Origin: an uncultured Vicinamibacterales bacterium
GTDB taxonomy: Bacteria > Acidobacteriota > Vicinamibacteria > Vicinamibacterales > UBA8438
Assembly: GCA_958295905.1 (NCBI GenBank)
Contig: OY282382.1
Location: forward strand, 5,452,910 to 5,516,909
Reading direction: 5' to 3'
Length of the DNA stretch: 64,000 nucleotides
Shown: positions 8,926 to 19,400 of the stretch, piece after piece
How positions within the stretch are numbered: position 1 is the stretch's first letter
Layout of the letters: every line of letters begins with the position of its first letter
Made by a program: the position numbers and the translations under genes
The notes under the pieces: model-generated
What the model saw: only the letters and a program-made list of their open reading frames with translations
Databases searched by the model: none
What the model was told of the DNA's origin: nothing

Positions 8926-9846
8926 CTACCGGCCGCCCTCGAGCTCGTCGACGATCACCTGGACGTTGCGCTGCACCCCCGCCGCGTTGGGCGCGTCGTA
9001 GTGCGCGTATGCGCCCGGCAGGGTCCAGCCCGCGGCGATCTCCTCGACCGATTTGCCCTCGGCCCGGCCGTCCCGGACCACCTGCAGGAAGTCGCGGTTG
9101 AAGGCAGCCCACTCGTTGAGGTCCGCCCACGTCATCTGCGTGCTGTGCCCGGTGATGATCGTGTCGATGCCGCTGATGTTGTCGTGGGCGTTCTGCAGCG
9201 TATCGGGAATGTCGACGCCGCTGCCGCCGTTTTCGGCGTCCAGGAACGGCACCCGCCGTCCCAGGAAGACGTCGCCGGCGTGGAGCGTTCCGAGCGCCGG
9301 GAACGCGACCCAGGCGTCGCCGCCGGTGTGGCCGCGGCCGAAGTAGTAGAGATCGACCCGGTCGTCGCCCCTGCCCAGCGACATGCGGTCCGAGAAGGTG
9401 ATCGTCGGCAGCCCGTGACCGTTCGAGTCGCTGAACACGTTGACGGGCGGCTCCGTCCGGCCGGTGTAGGGCCGCATGACCTCCATGTTGGCCAACGTGT
9501 TCTCGTGGGCCACGAACTGCACCGTGTCCGCGAAGGCGACGTTGCCGCTGACGTGGTCGTGGTGGCTGTGGGTGTTGATGAGCGTCGTCACCGGGTTGTC
9601 CGTGAGCTCCCCGATCTGCGCCAGGATCGGGGAGCCCCATCCCGGGTTCTTCGAATCGACGACGACGACGCCGTCGGTCGTGACGAACACCGCCGTGTTG
9701 CCGCCGCCGCCCTGGCCCCTGAGCACGTACAGGTTGTCTTCGAGCTGCTCGACCTCGATCTCCATGGGGCCGTCCTGCGCGGCGACGACCGCGAGCGGGA
9801 CCGAGCCGACCCCGACCAACAAAGCAAGAACGATGCTGCGCTTCAC
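8926..9846 (-). CDS. Exported MBL-fold metallohydrolase
   Basis: GTG start; signal peptide VKRSIVLALLVGVGSVPLAVVAA; INTHSHHDHVSGN zinc motif. Confidence 0.9.
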   Translation of the reverse strand: MKRSIVLALLVGVGSVPLAVVAAQDGPMEIEVEQLEDNLYVLRGQGGGGNTAVFVTTDGVVVVDSKNPGWGSPILAQIGELTDNPVTTLINTHSHHDHVSGNVAFADTVQFVAHENTLANMEVMRPYTGRTEPPVNVFSDSNGHGLPTITFSDRMSLGRGDDRVDLYYFGRGHTGGDAWVAFPALGTLHAGDVFLGRRVPFLDAENGGSGVDIPDTLQNAHDNISGIDTIITGHSTQMTWADLNEWAAFNRDFLQVVRDGRAEGKSVEEIAAGWTLPGAYAHYDAPNAAGVQRNVQVIVDELEGGR

Positions 9847-9992
9847 GTCATGCCTCCTGACTGACTGACGCGGCCGGCGCCGCCGGTCCGGCGGGCCGCC
9901 CGCTCCACGGCCGCGGGCTCCGCTGGGGGAGCCGACCACGGCGTAGTTTCCAGCGTGACGGGCGCAATCGTCAAGCCCGCACCGGGTGCGCG

Positions 9993-10772
9993 TCAGAACA
10001 GCGACCGCGACTGCCCCCCGTCGACGGTGACGCAGGCGCCGGTGACCCAGCTCGCGCGGGGAGAGGCGAGGAACGCGACCACGTCGCCGACCTCTTCCGC
10101 GCGCCCGAACCGGCCGAACGGAATCTCGCGCCGGACGAAGGCGGCCATGCCCTCGGGGTCGGCCGCCTGCCGTTTGGCCCACGATCCGCCGGGGAACGAG
10201 ATCGAGCCGGGGGCGACGCTGTTGACGCGGATGTTGTCGGCGGCGAGCTGTCCCGCGAGCGACTTGGCGAGGCTGATCTCGGCCGCCTTGACGGCGTTGT
10301 AGGTCATGCGCCCGCCGGATTCCCGGCCCCAGATCGAGGCGATCATCAGGATGACGCCGCCGCCGCGCGCGCGCAGATGGGGCACCGCGAGCCGCGAGGC
10401 GCGGATGGCGGGGTGCAGCGTCTGGTCGAGGGCCGCCTGCCACTCGTCGTCGGCGGCCTCCGTTATCCCCCCTCCACCGGCCTTCCCGACGTTGTTGACG
10501 AGGATGTCGAGACCGCCGAACGCCTGTACGGCGCCGTCGATGACCCGGGCCACACCTCCTTCGGTGCTCAGGTCCGCTTCGACCCCGACGATCGCCCCGT
10601 CCGCGGGAGCAGCGCCGCGCAACTCGGCCACCGCCTCGGCCAGCCGCCCGCTCCCGCGGGCGCAGATGCACACCCGCGCGCCTTCGCCGACGAGCGAGCG
10701 GGCGCTGGCGAACCCCAGCCCGCGACTCGACCCGGTGATGACGGCGACCTTGCCGTCGAGCTGCAAGTCCAT
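9993..10772 (-). CDS. SDR family oxidoreductase
   Basis: GKVAVITGSSRGLGFA ... DILVNNVG ... YNAVKAAEISLAKS. Confidence 0.95.
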   Translation of the reverse strand: MDLQLDGKVAVITGSSRGLGFASARSLVGEGARVCICARGSGRLAEAVAELRGAAPADGAIVGVEADLSTEGGVARVIDGAVQAFGGLDILVNNVGKAGGGGITEAADDEWQAALDQTLHPAIRASRLAVPHLRARGGGVILMIASIWGRESGGRMTYNAVKAAEISLAKSLAGQLAADNIRVNSVAPGSISFPGGSWAKRQAADPEGMAAFVRREIPFGRFGRAEEVGDVVAFLASPRASWVTGACVTVDGGQSRSLF

Positions 10773-11094
10773 GGACCTCCGTTTCCCGGTTCCCGAAGCG
10801 CCTTCCGGTCAGAACCGGCCGGGCAGGCCGCGGCGGCTTCCCGCCAGGCGGCGCCGACGATCACGACGGACGGCCCGGACAGGTTCGGGACGGCGCCCGG
10901 CCCACGAACCCGCGGCGAAACCCCGCGCGGCACCGAGATCGGCGAGGGCGCCGGCGGGCGGCAACCGCGGAAACAACGCCGTCAGGCAGGATGCGCCGCC
11001 GGTCCAACCCACGACCTCTTGCTACGGCTCCAGGCCACGGGTCGCGGAGACTTGGGCCCGGAGCGGGTGGCACGGCATAATACACGGCATTCCG

Positions 11095-11436
11095 ATGCTG
11101 ACCGCCGCCACGCTCGGCATGACCTGTTACGGGTTGTACTCGCTGGGGACCGGCCTCCTCGATCTGCTCGGGCCGTCACGGCTCGAGCTGCTGGCCAACG
11201 TCGCATTGATTGTGCTGGGCGCCATGCTCGTCATGGCGGGACTCCTGGTCCGGGTGGGCCTGCCCGGCAGTCTCGCCCTGGCCCTGGCCGCCCTCTTCGG
11301 GCTGCAGTCGCTTGCGCTCCACAACGCCGGTCATCTGTACGGGCAGATCGCCCCCGAGCCCCAGATTGCCCGCGCCCTGTTCGGGGCCGTCCTCGTCGCC
11401 CTCGCCTACTTCGGCCGGAGCGACGACTCCCCGTAG
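11095..11436 (+). CDS. Small integral membrane protein, unknown function
   Basis: 114-codon frame with several hydrophobic helices; CATAAT -10-like motif just upstream. Confidence 0.6.
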   Translation: MLTAATLGMTCYGLYSLGTGLLDLLGPSRLELLANVALIVLGAMLVMAGLLVRVGLPGSLALALAALFGLQSLALHNAGHLYGQIAPEPQIARALFGAVLVALAYFGRSDDSP

Positions 11437-11527
11437 GGGGCGGCGCCGAAGCTCGGGGCGGAACCGCGGAAGCGCGGTCCCGGGCGGCGGGCGGAGCCGC
11501 AGGGTGGTTGCGCGCGGCCGCCGACCG

Positions 11528-14329
11528 TCAGGCGCACCCGCTGGTGGCGCCGCAGTTGACGCACTTGTAGCAACTTCCGTTACGGATCATGATGGCGCCG
11601 CAGGTGGAGCACGAGGGCGCATCCTGATCGTTCTGGATCGCGAACGGCGCTCTCCGGCTGCCCGTCCCGGTCGCCGCCGGCGACGCCGGCCCGCGGTTCC
11701 GCCCGCCCGCCGCCGCTTCGGCGGAATCGACCGGCCCACCGGCCCGCTCGGCGCCGGCCTGCAGGTTCACGCCCGCGAGGTACTGCGCCTCCGGGGACAG
11801 GAACTTCGTGGCCATCCACCGGAAGATGTAGTCGACGATCGACTTGGCGATCGCGACGTCCCGGTTCCGGGTCCGTCCCGACGGCTCGAACCGCACGTGG
11901 CTGAACTTGTCGACGAGCACCTGGAGCGGCACCCCGTACTGCAGAGCATAAGACACCGCCTGGGCGAAGACGTCGGCGAAACCGGAGATCGTCGAACCTT
12001 CCTTGGCCATCACCAGGAAGATCTCCCCCGGCGTGCCGTCCTCGAAGAGTCCGACGGTGATGTACCCCTCGTGCCCGGCGATGTCGAACTTGTGGGTGAT
12101 GGCGTGCCGCTCGTCCGGAAGCCGGCGGCGGGCCGGCGCCGCGCCGGCCGGCGCGGACTCCTCCGACGGGGCGGTCCCGCTCGTCCGGGCGGTGTTCAAC
12201 GGCTGCGTGCGCTTGCTCCCGTCCCGATAGATGGACACCGCCTTCGTGCCGAGGCGCCAGGCATCGAGATACGCCTGCTCGATCTCCTCGACCGTCGCAT
12301 CGGGCGGCACGTTGATCGTCTTCGAGATGGCTCCGGAGATGAACGGCTGCACCGCTCCGATCATCTTGATGTGTCCCGCGTGGTGGATCGACCTGCTTCC
12401 GCGGGCCGGTTTGAAGGCGCAGTCGAATACCGGCAGGTGCTGCGGGTGGAGCTCCGACGCGCCCTCGATCGTCTCGTGCTCGTCGATATGCGACACGATG
12501 GCGTCGACCGCCGGCTTGTCGTACCCCAGATTGCGCAGGGCCATCGGGACGGTCGTGTTCACGATCTTCATCAACCCGCCGTCCACGAGCTTCTTGTACT
12601 TGACGAGGGCGATGTCCGGCTCGACCCCGGTGGTGTCGCAGTCCATCATGAACCCGATGGTACCGGTGGGGGCGAGCACCGTGGCCTGCGCATTGCGGTA
12701 GCCGTGGGCCTCGCCCAGATCGACCGCGTCGTCCCAGGCGCGGACGGCCGCCGCGAACAACCGTCCGGGGACGCGCCCGGCGTTCAACCCCTTCAGGGCG
12801 TCGCGGTGCTTGCGCATCACCCGGAGAAACGGCGCGCGGTTGTCGGCGAACCCCGCGAACGGACCGCCGTGGTCGCGGGCGATACGGGCCGACTGCGCAT
12901 AGGCCTCGCCGGTCATGAGCGCGGTGAGCGCGGCGGCCCAGTCGCGGCCCTCGTCGCTGTCGTACGGAATGCCCCGGGACATCAACAGCGCGCCGAGGTT
13001 GGCGTAGCCCAGACCGAGCGGACGATAGTCGTGGCTGTTGCGGGCTATCGCGTCGGTCGGATAGCTGGCGTTGCCCACGATGATCTCCTGCGCGGTGATC
13101 AGGGTTCTGACCGCGGCCGCGAACGCGGCGTCGTCGAACCGTCCCCCCTCGTCCAGGAACTTCATCAGGTTGAGGGACGCCAGATTGCACGCGGAGTCGT
13201 CCAGGAACATGTACTCCGAACAGGGGTTCGAGGCCTTGATGCGGCCGGTGTTCGGACAGGTGTGCCAGTCGTTGATGGTCGTGTCGAACTGCATCCCGGG
13301 GTCGCCGCAGACATGCGTGCCCTCGGCGATGAGACGGATCAGATCACGAGCCCGGTGGGTCGACATGATCCGGCCGTCGGTCACCGCGCGGGTGTTCCAC
13401 GCCTCGTCGTCCACGACCGCGCGCATGAAGTCGTCGGGCACCCGCACGCTGTTGTTCGAGTTCTGGAAGAACACCGACGAGTACGCGGTTCCGGTGAACG
13501 ACCCGTCGTACCCGGCATCGATCAGCGCCCACGCCTTGCGCTCCTCTTCCACTTTGCAGTTGATGAACTCGACGACGTCGGGGTGATCGGCGTTCAGCAC
13601 CACCATCTTCGCAGCCCGCCGGGTCTTCCCCCCCGACTTGATGACTCCGGCGAACGCGTCGTAGCCCTTCATGAAGGAGACCGGCCCCGACGCGGTTCCG
13701 CCCCCGCCGAGCAGCTCGCGCGACGACCGGATGGACGACAGGTTCGTGCCGGTCCCGGACCCGAACTTGAACAGCATCCCCTCGGTCCTGGCCAGAGTCA
13801 GAATCGACTCCATCGTGTCGTCGACCGAGTTGATGAAACAGGCCGAGCACTGGGGCGCGGCCTCGAACCCGCAGTTGAACCAGACCGGACTGTTGAACGC
13901 CGCCTTCTGGAAGACCAGCAGATGCTTGAGATCGTCGCTGAACGCCTGCAGATCGGCGTCCCCGGCGAAGTAGCGCTGCTTTCGGGCCCACGAGGTGATC
14001 GTGCCCACCACCCGCCCGATGAGCTGCTTGACGCTCCGCTCGCGGGCCGGCGTGCCCAGCGCGCCGCGGAAGTACTTCGACACCACGATGTTGGCGGCCT
14101 GCTGCGACCAGAACGCGGGAATCTCCGCATCGCGCTGCTCGAAGACCACCTCGCCCTGCTCGTTGCCGATCACCGCGTTCCGCAACTCCCAGTCGATCTC
14201 GTCGAACGGATCGGTTCCGGCGCGCGAGAAGCACCGCGGGAACGCCAGGCCCCGGCGGTCGGCCTTCGACGGCTCTGCATCGACCTGCGGCGCAACCGCC
14301 TCCGGTTCACGAACGGCGCTTCTCTGCAT
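11528..14329 (-). CDS. nrdJ: Adenosylcobalamin-dependent (class II) ribonucleotide reductase
   Basis: NSPVWFNCG, CSACFINSVDDTM, NPCSEYMFLDDSACNLASLNL, PTGTIGFMMDCDTTGVEPD, C-terminal CSTCGAIMIRNGSCYKCVNCG. Confidence 0.95.
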   Translation of the reverse strand: MQRSAVREPEAVAPQVDAEPSKADRRGLAFPRCFSRAGTDPFDEIDWELRNAVIGNEQGEVVFEQRDAEIPAFWSQQAANIVVSKYFRGALGTPARERSVKQLIGRVVGTITSWARKQRYFAGDADLQAFSDDLKHLLVFQKAAFNSPVWFNCGFEAAPQCSACFINSVDDTMESILTLARTEGMLFKFGSGTGTNLSSIRSSRELLGGGGTASGPVSFMKGYDAFAGVIKSGGKTRRAAKMVVLNADHPDVVEFINCKVEEERKAWALIDAGYDGSFTGTAYSSVFFQNSNNSVRVPDDFMRAVVDDEAWNTRAVTDGRIMSTHRARDLIRLIAEGTHVCGDPGMQFDTTINDWHTCPNTGRIKASNPCSEYMFLDDSACNLASLNLMKFLDEGGRFDDAAFAAAVRTLITAQEIIVGNASYPTDAIARNSHDYRPLGLGYANLGALLMSRGIPYDSDEGRDWAAALTALMTGEAYAQSARIARDHGGPFAGFADNRAPFLRVMRKHRDALKGLNAGRVPGRLFAAAVRAWDDAVDLGEAHGYRNAQATVLAPTGTIGFMMDCDTTGVEPDIALVKYKKLVDGGLMKIVNTTVPMALRNLGYDKPAVDAIVSHIDEHETIEGASELHPQHLPVFDCAFKPARGSRSIHHAGHIKMIGAVQPFISGAISKTINVPPDATVEEIEQAYLDAWRLGTKAVSIYRDGSKRTQPLNTARTSGTAPSEESAPAGAAPARRRLPDERHAITHKFDIAGHEGYITVGLFEDGTPGEIFLVMAKEGSTISGFADVFAQAVSYALQYGVPLQVLVDKFSHVRFEPSGRTRNRDVAIAKSIVDYIFRWMATKFLSPEAQYLAGVNLQAGAERAGGPVDSAEAAAGGRNRGPASPAATGTGSRRAPFAIQNDQDAPSCSTCGAIMIRNGSCYKCVNCGATSGCA

Positions 14330-14347
14330 CGAACAACTCCTCTCGGC

Positions 14348-14455
14348 GCCGCACGACGTTGCGCGCCGACCTGGGGGTTTCAGTCGACGAGCACGAACGA
14401 CGGGCCGTGCGCGTTCCAGGCCGCACGACGTTGCGCGCCGACCTGGAGGTTTCAG
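14348..14455. repeat. 36-bp direct repeat pair, period 72 bp, in the nrdJ leader
   Basis: gccgcacgacgttgcgcgccgacctgggggtttcag at 14348 and, with one mismatch, at 14420. Confidence 0.95.
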
Positions 14456-14650
14456 GGCTACGGCGCACCGGGCTGCCGGCCACCCGCGAAGATCTCGACT
14501 CCAAGATCGGACCGTGTAAAGGTGTATGGGAGGATTGCGCGTCGCGCGCAGGCATTTGCCTGGAACCTGGGAACCCATCCCGACTGGAACTCGATGCCGC
14601 CGAAGCGCGCGTCGCGCCGGTGTCGTGTTTCCAACGCGCCCGCGCGCGCC

Positions 14651-14681
14651 TATTCTGAAACCAGTCCATCTCTCTTGTCAA
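14651..14681 (-). promoter_or_regulatory. Candidate sigma-70 promoter for nrdJ
   Basis: Reverse strand TTGACA - about 18 nt - CAGAAT; implies a leader of roughly 310 nt. Confidence 0.4.
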
Positions 14682-14793
14682 GGACACAGCACTAGATGTT
14701 GTGGTCCGCCCGTCGGTGGTGGCCTAGATGTAGGCCGTTGGTCATAGGCCGTTGTCAACAGCTCGAAACATGGGCGTGTGGTAGAGTCCGGTC

Positions 14794-15666
14794 ATGCCGC
14801 ACGGAGAACCAACGGAGGATCCGTCCGCGCAGGAGGATGCTGCGGCCCGGCAGGAGCAGGTCGGTTCCGTCCGGCAGCCGGAGGCCACGGAGGATCCGTC
14901 CGCGCAAGAGGATGCTGCGGCCCCCGACCCGGCGGTCTCCGCCACGGTTGAGCCTCGGCCCGCGCCGACCCACCGGCGTCTCTCCGCGGCCGGCGAAGTG
15001 GTCCTCTGCTCCGGTTTCCCGACCCAGTTGACCCTCGTCCTGCTGCTCGGGATGCTGGGGGCGGGACCGACGGACGGCTCCGGCGAACTGTCGCTCACCT
15101 ACGTCGTCACCCTGTCGCTGATCGACGCGGCGGTGGTTCTGTCGCTGGTCTGGCTGCTGATGCGGGCCCACGGCGAGCATCCTCTCGCCACGATGCTGGG
15201 CCGGCGGCCGGTCGGATCGGAACTGCTGCTCGGACTGGCCCTCGTGCCCGCCGCCCTCCTGATCGTCGCGGCGGCGTTCGCGGTCATGTCCAGAGTCGCC
15301 CCCGAGCTGCGCAACGTCCCCGAGAATCCCCTCGAGGCGCTCATCAGCTCGCCGGCGGCCGCGATGACGTTCGCCGCCGTCGCCGTCGTGGCGGGGGGGC
15401 TGCGGGAAGAGGTGCAGCGCGCCTTCATCCTGCATCGATTCGAACAACACCTCGGCGGCGCGGCGATCGGGCTCGTGGTTTTCAGCGTGGCATTCGGTCT
15501 GGGCCACCTCGTGCAGGGCCGGGACGCGGCCGTCATCACCGGTCTGCTGGGCGCCCTGTGGGGCGTGCTCTACCTGTCCCGCCGCAGCATCGCGGCGCCG
15601 TTCGCCTGTCATGCCGGCTTCAACGCGACGGAGGTGTTCATCGCCTACGTGGGAAGCAGTGGATAG
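14794..15666 (+). CDS. CPBP family intramembrane glutamic endopeptidase
   Basis: REEVQRAFILHRFEQH, FGLGHLVQG, CHAGFNAT motifs; multi-TM. Confidence 0.8.
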   Translation: MPHGEPTEDPSAQEDAAARQEQVGSVRQPEATEDPSAQEDAAAPDPAVSATVEPRPAPTHRRLSAAGEVVLCSGFPTQLTLVLLLGMLGAGPTDGSGELSLTYVVTLSLIDAAVVLSLVWLLMRAHGEHPLATMLGRRPVGSELLLGLALVPAALLIVAAAFAVMSRVAPELRNVPENPLEALISSPAAAMTFAAVAVVAGGLREEVQRAFILHRFEQHLGGAAIGLVVFSVAFGLGHLVQGRDAAVITGLLGALWGVLYLSRRSIAAPFACHAGFNATEVFIAYVGSSG

Positions 15667-15687
15667 GGGGCCGGCCGCGCCGAGCCG

Positions 15688-15856
15688 GGCGTCTGCGCCG
15701 TGGAACGGCGCGGATTCCTGGGAGGGTTGGTTGGGCGGCAATCGGAGCCGCAGGCGACGATTTCCGGGCGGGCGTCTGTGCCGCGGAACGGCGCGGACGC
15801 CCGGAGGGTTGGTTGGGCGGCAATCGGAGCCGCAGGCGACGATTTCCGGGCGGGGC
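15688..15856 (+). repeat. Two tandem copies of the ~82-bp REP-like element (family A)
   Basis: ggcgtctgYgccgYggaacggcgcggaYNccYggagggttggttgggcggcaatcggagccgcaggcgacgatttccgggcggg repeated at 15688 and 15771. Confidence 0.9.
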
Positions 15857-15898
15857 CCGGTGGAGCGATCGAGGGTGCCGAGAGGGGGGAGCCCGGTC

Positions 15899-16447
15899 GT
15901 GTGGCTGTGCACGATGGTGGGGGCGCTGGCCGCGATCGGCGGCTGGCGCCCGGTGGAGGGCGTCGAGCCGCCGCCGGCGGCGGAACAACTCCTCGATCGC
16001 ATCCTCGCCGTCGTGCAGGGACAGGTCATCCTGCTGTCCGACGTGCGTCTGTTCCTGGATACGGGGCTGGTGGAACCATTCGCGGCGGCCGACCCGATTC
16101 CGCCGGCGCTGGAGCGCTTGATCCAACGGCGTCTGATTCTCGACGAGGCGGCCCGCTACGTCGTGGACGACCCGACCCCGGACGAGGTCGACGCCCGCAT
16201 GACGCAGATCGTGCAGCATGCCGGCGGCCGGCCCGCCCTCGACGCGGTGCTGGCCGCGGCGGGATACACCTCGGAGGACCTCGAGCAGGTCGTGCTGGAC
16301 AATCTCCGTATCGAGCGCTATCAGATGCGGCGGTTCCCGCCGCCGGCGCCGCCGAGCGCGGAAGCGGCCGCCGCCCGGCAGGCGCTGATCGACGACTGGC
16401 TGGCCTCCCTGCGAGCTCGCGGGGCGGTGATCCGGGTCATGCCCTAG
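15899..16447 (+). CDS. SurA N-terminal-domain-like periplasmic protein
   Basis: AEQLLDRILAVVQGQVILLSDVRLF ... LIQRRLILDEAARY; GTG start after gagagggggg RBS. Confidence 0.6.
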   Translation: MWLCTMVGALAAIGGWRPVEGVEPPPAAEQLLDRILAVVQGQVILLSDVRLFLDTGLVEPFAAADPIPPALERLIQRRLILDEAARYVVDDPTPDEVDARMTQIVQHAGGRPALDAVLAAAGYTSEDLEQVVLDNLRIERYQMRRFPPPAPPSAEAAAARQALIDDWLASLRARGAVIRVMP

Positions 16448-19400
16448 AAGGCCTGCCCGATGCTCAGGTGCAGCGCCGTGAGCCGCTCCCGCTCGCCTGC
16501 GAACTCCTGCCGGTCCAGCTTGAACCCGAGGTCGAGCCGGATCGGACCGAGCGGCGAACGATAGCGTACCCCGAAGCCGGCCGCGCCGCGGATGCGCGCC
16601 AGATCGAAGTTGCCGACCCGGTCGATCACGTTGCCGGCGTCCAGGAAGCCCACCACCTGGAGCGGTCCGAAGACCGGCATCCGCAGCTCCGAGTTCAGCA
16701 CGATCATCGCGTTCCCCCCGGTCGGGAAGCCGTTGGCGCCGATGGTCGATTCGTCACCGAGCCGGTCGAGCGCGAACCCCCGGACGGTGGAGTCGCCCCC
16801 CGCGAAGAACCGCTCGCTCGCGGGCAGGCCGTGGACGAAGGTCAACCGCGCCACCTCCCGGAGCATCGGCGCCCCGCCGTCGGTCAGCACCAGCGTCGAC
16901 GCCTGGAGAAACGTCTCCGTGAAGCTCCGGGCCAGCCCCAGGCGCGCGCCGGCGGCGAAGACCGCCTCGCCCGGCAACCGGCGATACACGAACCCCTGAA
17001 GCACGGTCTTGGCGTACCCGACGGCCGAGCCGACCCGGCGGGACGCCGCCTCGACGTCGACCGCGAGCAGCGTGCCCGCCGTCGGCTCCAACGGATCCGT
17101 TCGCGTGTCCCGCACCAGCCCCGCCGAGAAGGTCGAGAGCGTCACCTCCGGGAACAGCCGGTCGACGAGGGGGCGGTCCTCTGACCGCAACTGCTCGTTC
17201 GTGATCCGGTTCACCCCGTAGGTGTAGCCCACCCGGCCGGTCATCGTGGACCCGATGACCTGCCGGAACTCGGTATTCACGCCCTGCCTGATGAGATCGA
17301 AGCTCGGACGGATCACCTGCTCTGCGAACCCGGACACGAAGAGGTCGGCGGACTGCCGCAACACCCGGGGCTCGCGGTAGTTCAACAAAAACCGGTACTC
17401 GTTCAGTCCCAGGTTCGTCCGGGAGACCTCGCCGGGGCCGCCGCCCTTCGGCCACAGACTGACCCGGGTATACAGATCGATGGACCGGTTGTTCCCCCAC
17501 AGATTGCGCCGGCCGATCTCGAAGAATCCGCGCGGGGCGAACTCCAACCGTTCGGCGGCGGCGCCGCCGGCGGTAGCGCGCAGCCGTTGGCTCGCCTCGA
17601 GTCCGCCGCCGTAGCCGATGCGGGTCGCCGGGGCCTCTTCGACCATCACCACGACGTCGCGGCGGTGCGCCGGACCGTGGCTGAACTCGCGGAGCTCGAC
17701 GCGCCGAAAGACGCCCAGCGCGGTCAGACGCCGGCGGGTCTCGTCGATCTCGTCGCGACCGAGCGGCTCGCCCGCGCGCAGCGCCAGCTCCCGGCGAATG
17801 GTGGATGTGGAAATCTGCCGATTGCCCACCACCAGCACGTGGTCCACGAAGATTCGGGGTCCCTCGCGCACGAGAAACGTGACGTCGGCGTTCTCGCCGG
17901 ACTCGTCGAACCGCAGCGAGACGTCCACCTCCGCCGTTTCGTAGCCCTCGTTGAGATAGCGCAGCAGGATCGCGGAGGCGCCGACCCGGGCCTGCGGCGC
18001 ATGGAACGGCATCCCCGTCCGCACCGCGACGGCGGCGGCCAGATCAGCCTCGCTGAACGCGGTCGCACCTTCGAAGGAGACGACGCCGACCGTCGTCGCG
18101 GGACCTTCGACAACGTCGACGACCAGACGCACCGGCACGACCGCGGGCCCGCCGGCGGCGTCCGGACGTTGTCCGTCGTCACCTGCTTCAGCCGGCTGAC
18201 GCGCCGGCACCACCGCGGGCCCGCCGGCGGCGTCCGGCGGCGCCGCTTCGACGACCCTCGGCCGCACGTCGACGTCGCGGTAGCCGCGGCGCTCGTAGGC
18301 CGCCCGCACCGCGGCCGCCCCCGCCTCCACGACGTCGACGACCAGCGGCGCTCCCGCCGTCACGTCGAAGAGCCCGGCCAGCTCGGCCGCCGGCAGGAGG
18401 AGATTGCCGGTGAACTCGACCGCATCGACGACGTACCGCGCCCCCCGCTCCACCGAGAACATGATCGAGAGCTGACCCGGTTCCTCCAGCCGGCGGTGGG
18501 ACACCCGGGCGTCGCGGTAGCCGAGCCCCTGCAGATGGGCCGTGATTCGCAGACTGGAGTCCTCGAGCAGATCCTCGTCGATCGATCCTTCCCGGGCGAT
18601 GGGGACGAGCTCGTCCACCCGCGCGTCCAGAACCGGATCCCGATCGAACCGGACGGCGACCTGCAATCCGGTCCGGACATCCAGCTCGAGCGACACCGCC
18701 AGCCCGTCCGGGCTCGGCGTGGCCGCATGCGAGAAGCGCGCGGCGTAGAACCGCCGGGACCGGACCTCGTCCTGGTACTCGGCGAGCCGGCGATCGAGCG
18801 CCGCCGGGTCGTAGACGGCCCCCTCCTGAACACCGAGCCGATTCAGCACCGCGGCGCGTTGGGGAGGTCCGACCCCGAGAACCGCGATTCGGTCGATGCG
18901 CGCCCGCGGTCCCGGGTCGACGTCGATGACCAGCCGGCCGTCCGCCCCCGGCGGCCGCGGCGTGATGCGCGCCGCGAACCGGCCGGCATCCCGATAGTAC
19001 TCGCCGAGGAGGGCGGCGACGCCCGCAACCCGTTCGGGCGACACCGCGGCTCCCACCCGGCGCCGAATGAGGTCGGCCGCCTCCTCGATCGGCCGGCCGA
19101 GGGCGTCGAGCACCTCGACCCCGCCCGCGGCGCGCAACGGGGCCAAGTCGTACCGCAGGCTGACCCCCTGCGGCGCGGGAGCGGCGCTGACGCGAACGTC
19201 GACGACGTCGCCCAGACTGAACAGATGGGTGAGGCTCTCCCGCACTTGGCGCATCGACAACGGCTGGCCGGGACGGGTCTCGATGAAGTCGAGCAGGGAG
19301 GGATCGTCGAAGGGCCGCCCGTCACGGAAGAACCGGACCTCCGCGACAGTCCGTCCCGCGAGCGCCTCGGGATCGGCGGCGGCGGCCGGCGCGGTGAGCG

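Noticed and set aside
14348-14455. CRISPR-like geometry (36-bp repeat, 36-bp spacer, 36-bp repeat), also at 18129, 38273 and 14812
   Set aside because: Only two units each, different repeat at each locus, some inside coding frames, no cas genes in the window.
14330-14681. Cobalamin riboswitch for nrdJ
   Set aside because: No recognisable B12-box or canonical core by eye; left as a leader of unknown type to be tested with Infernal.
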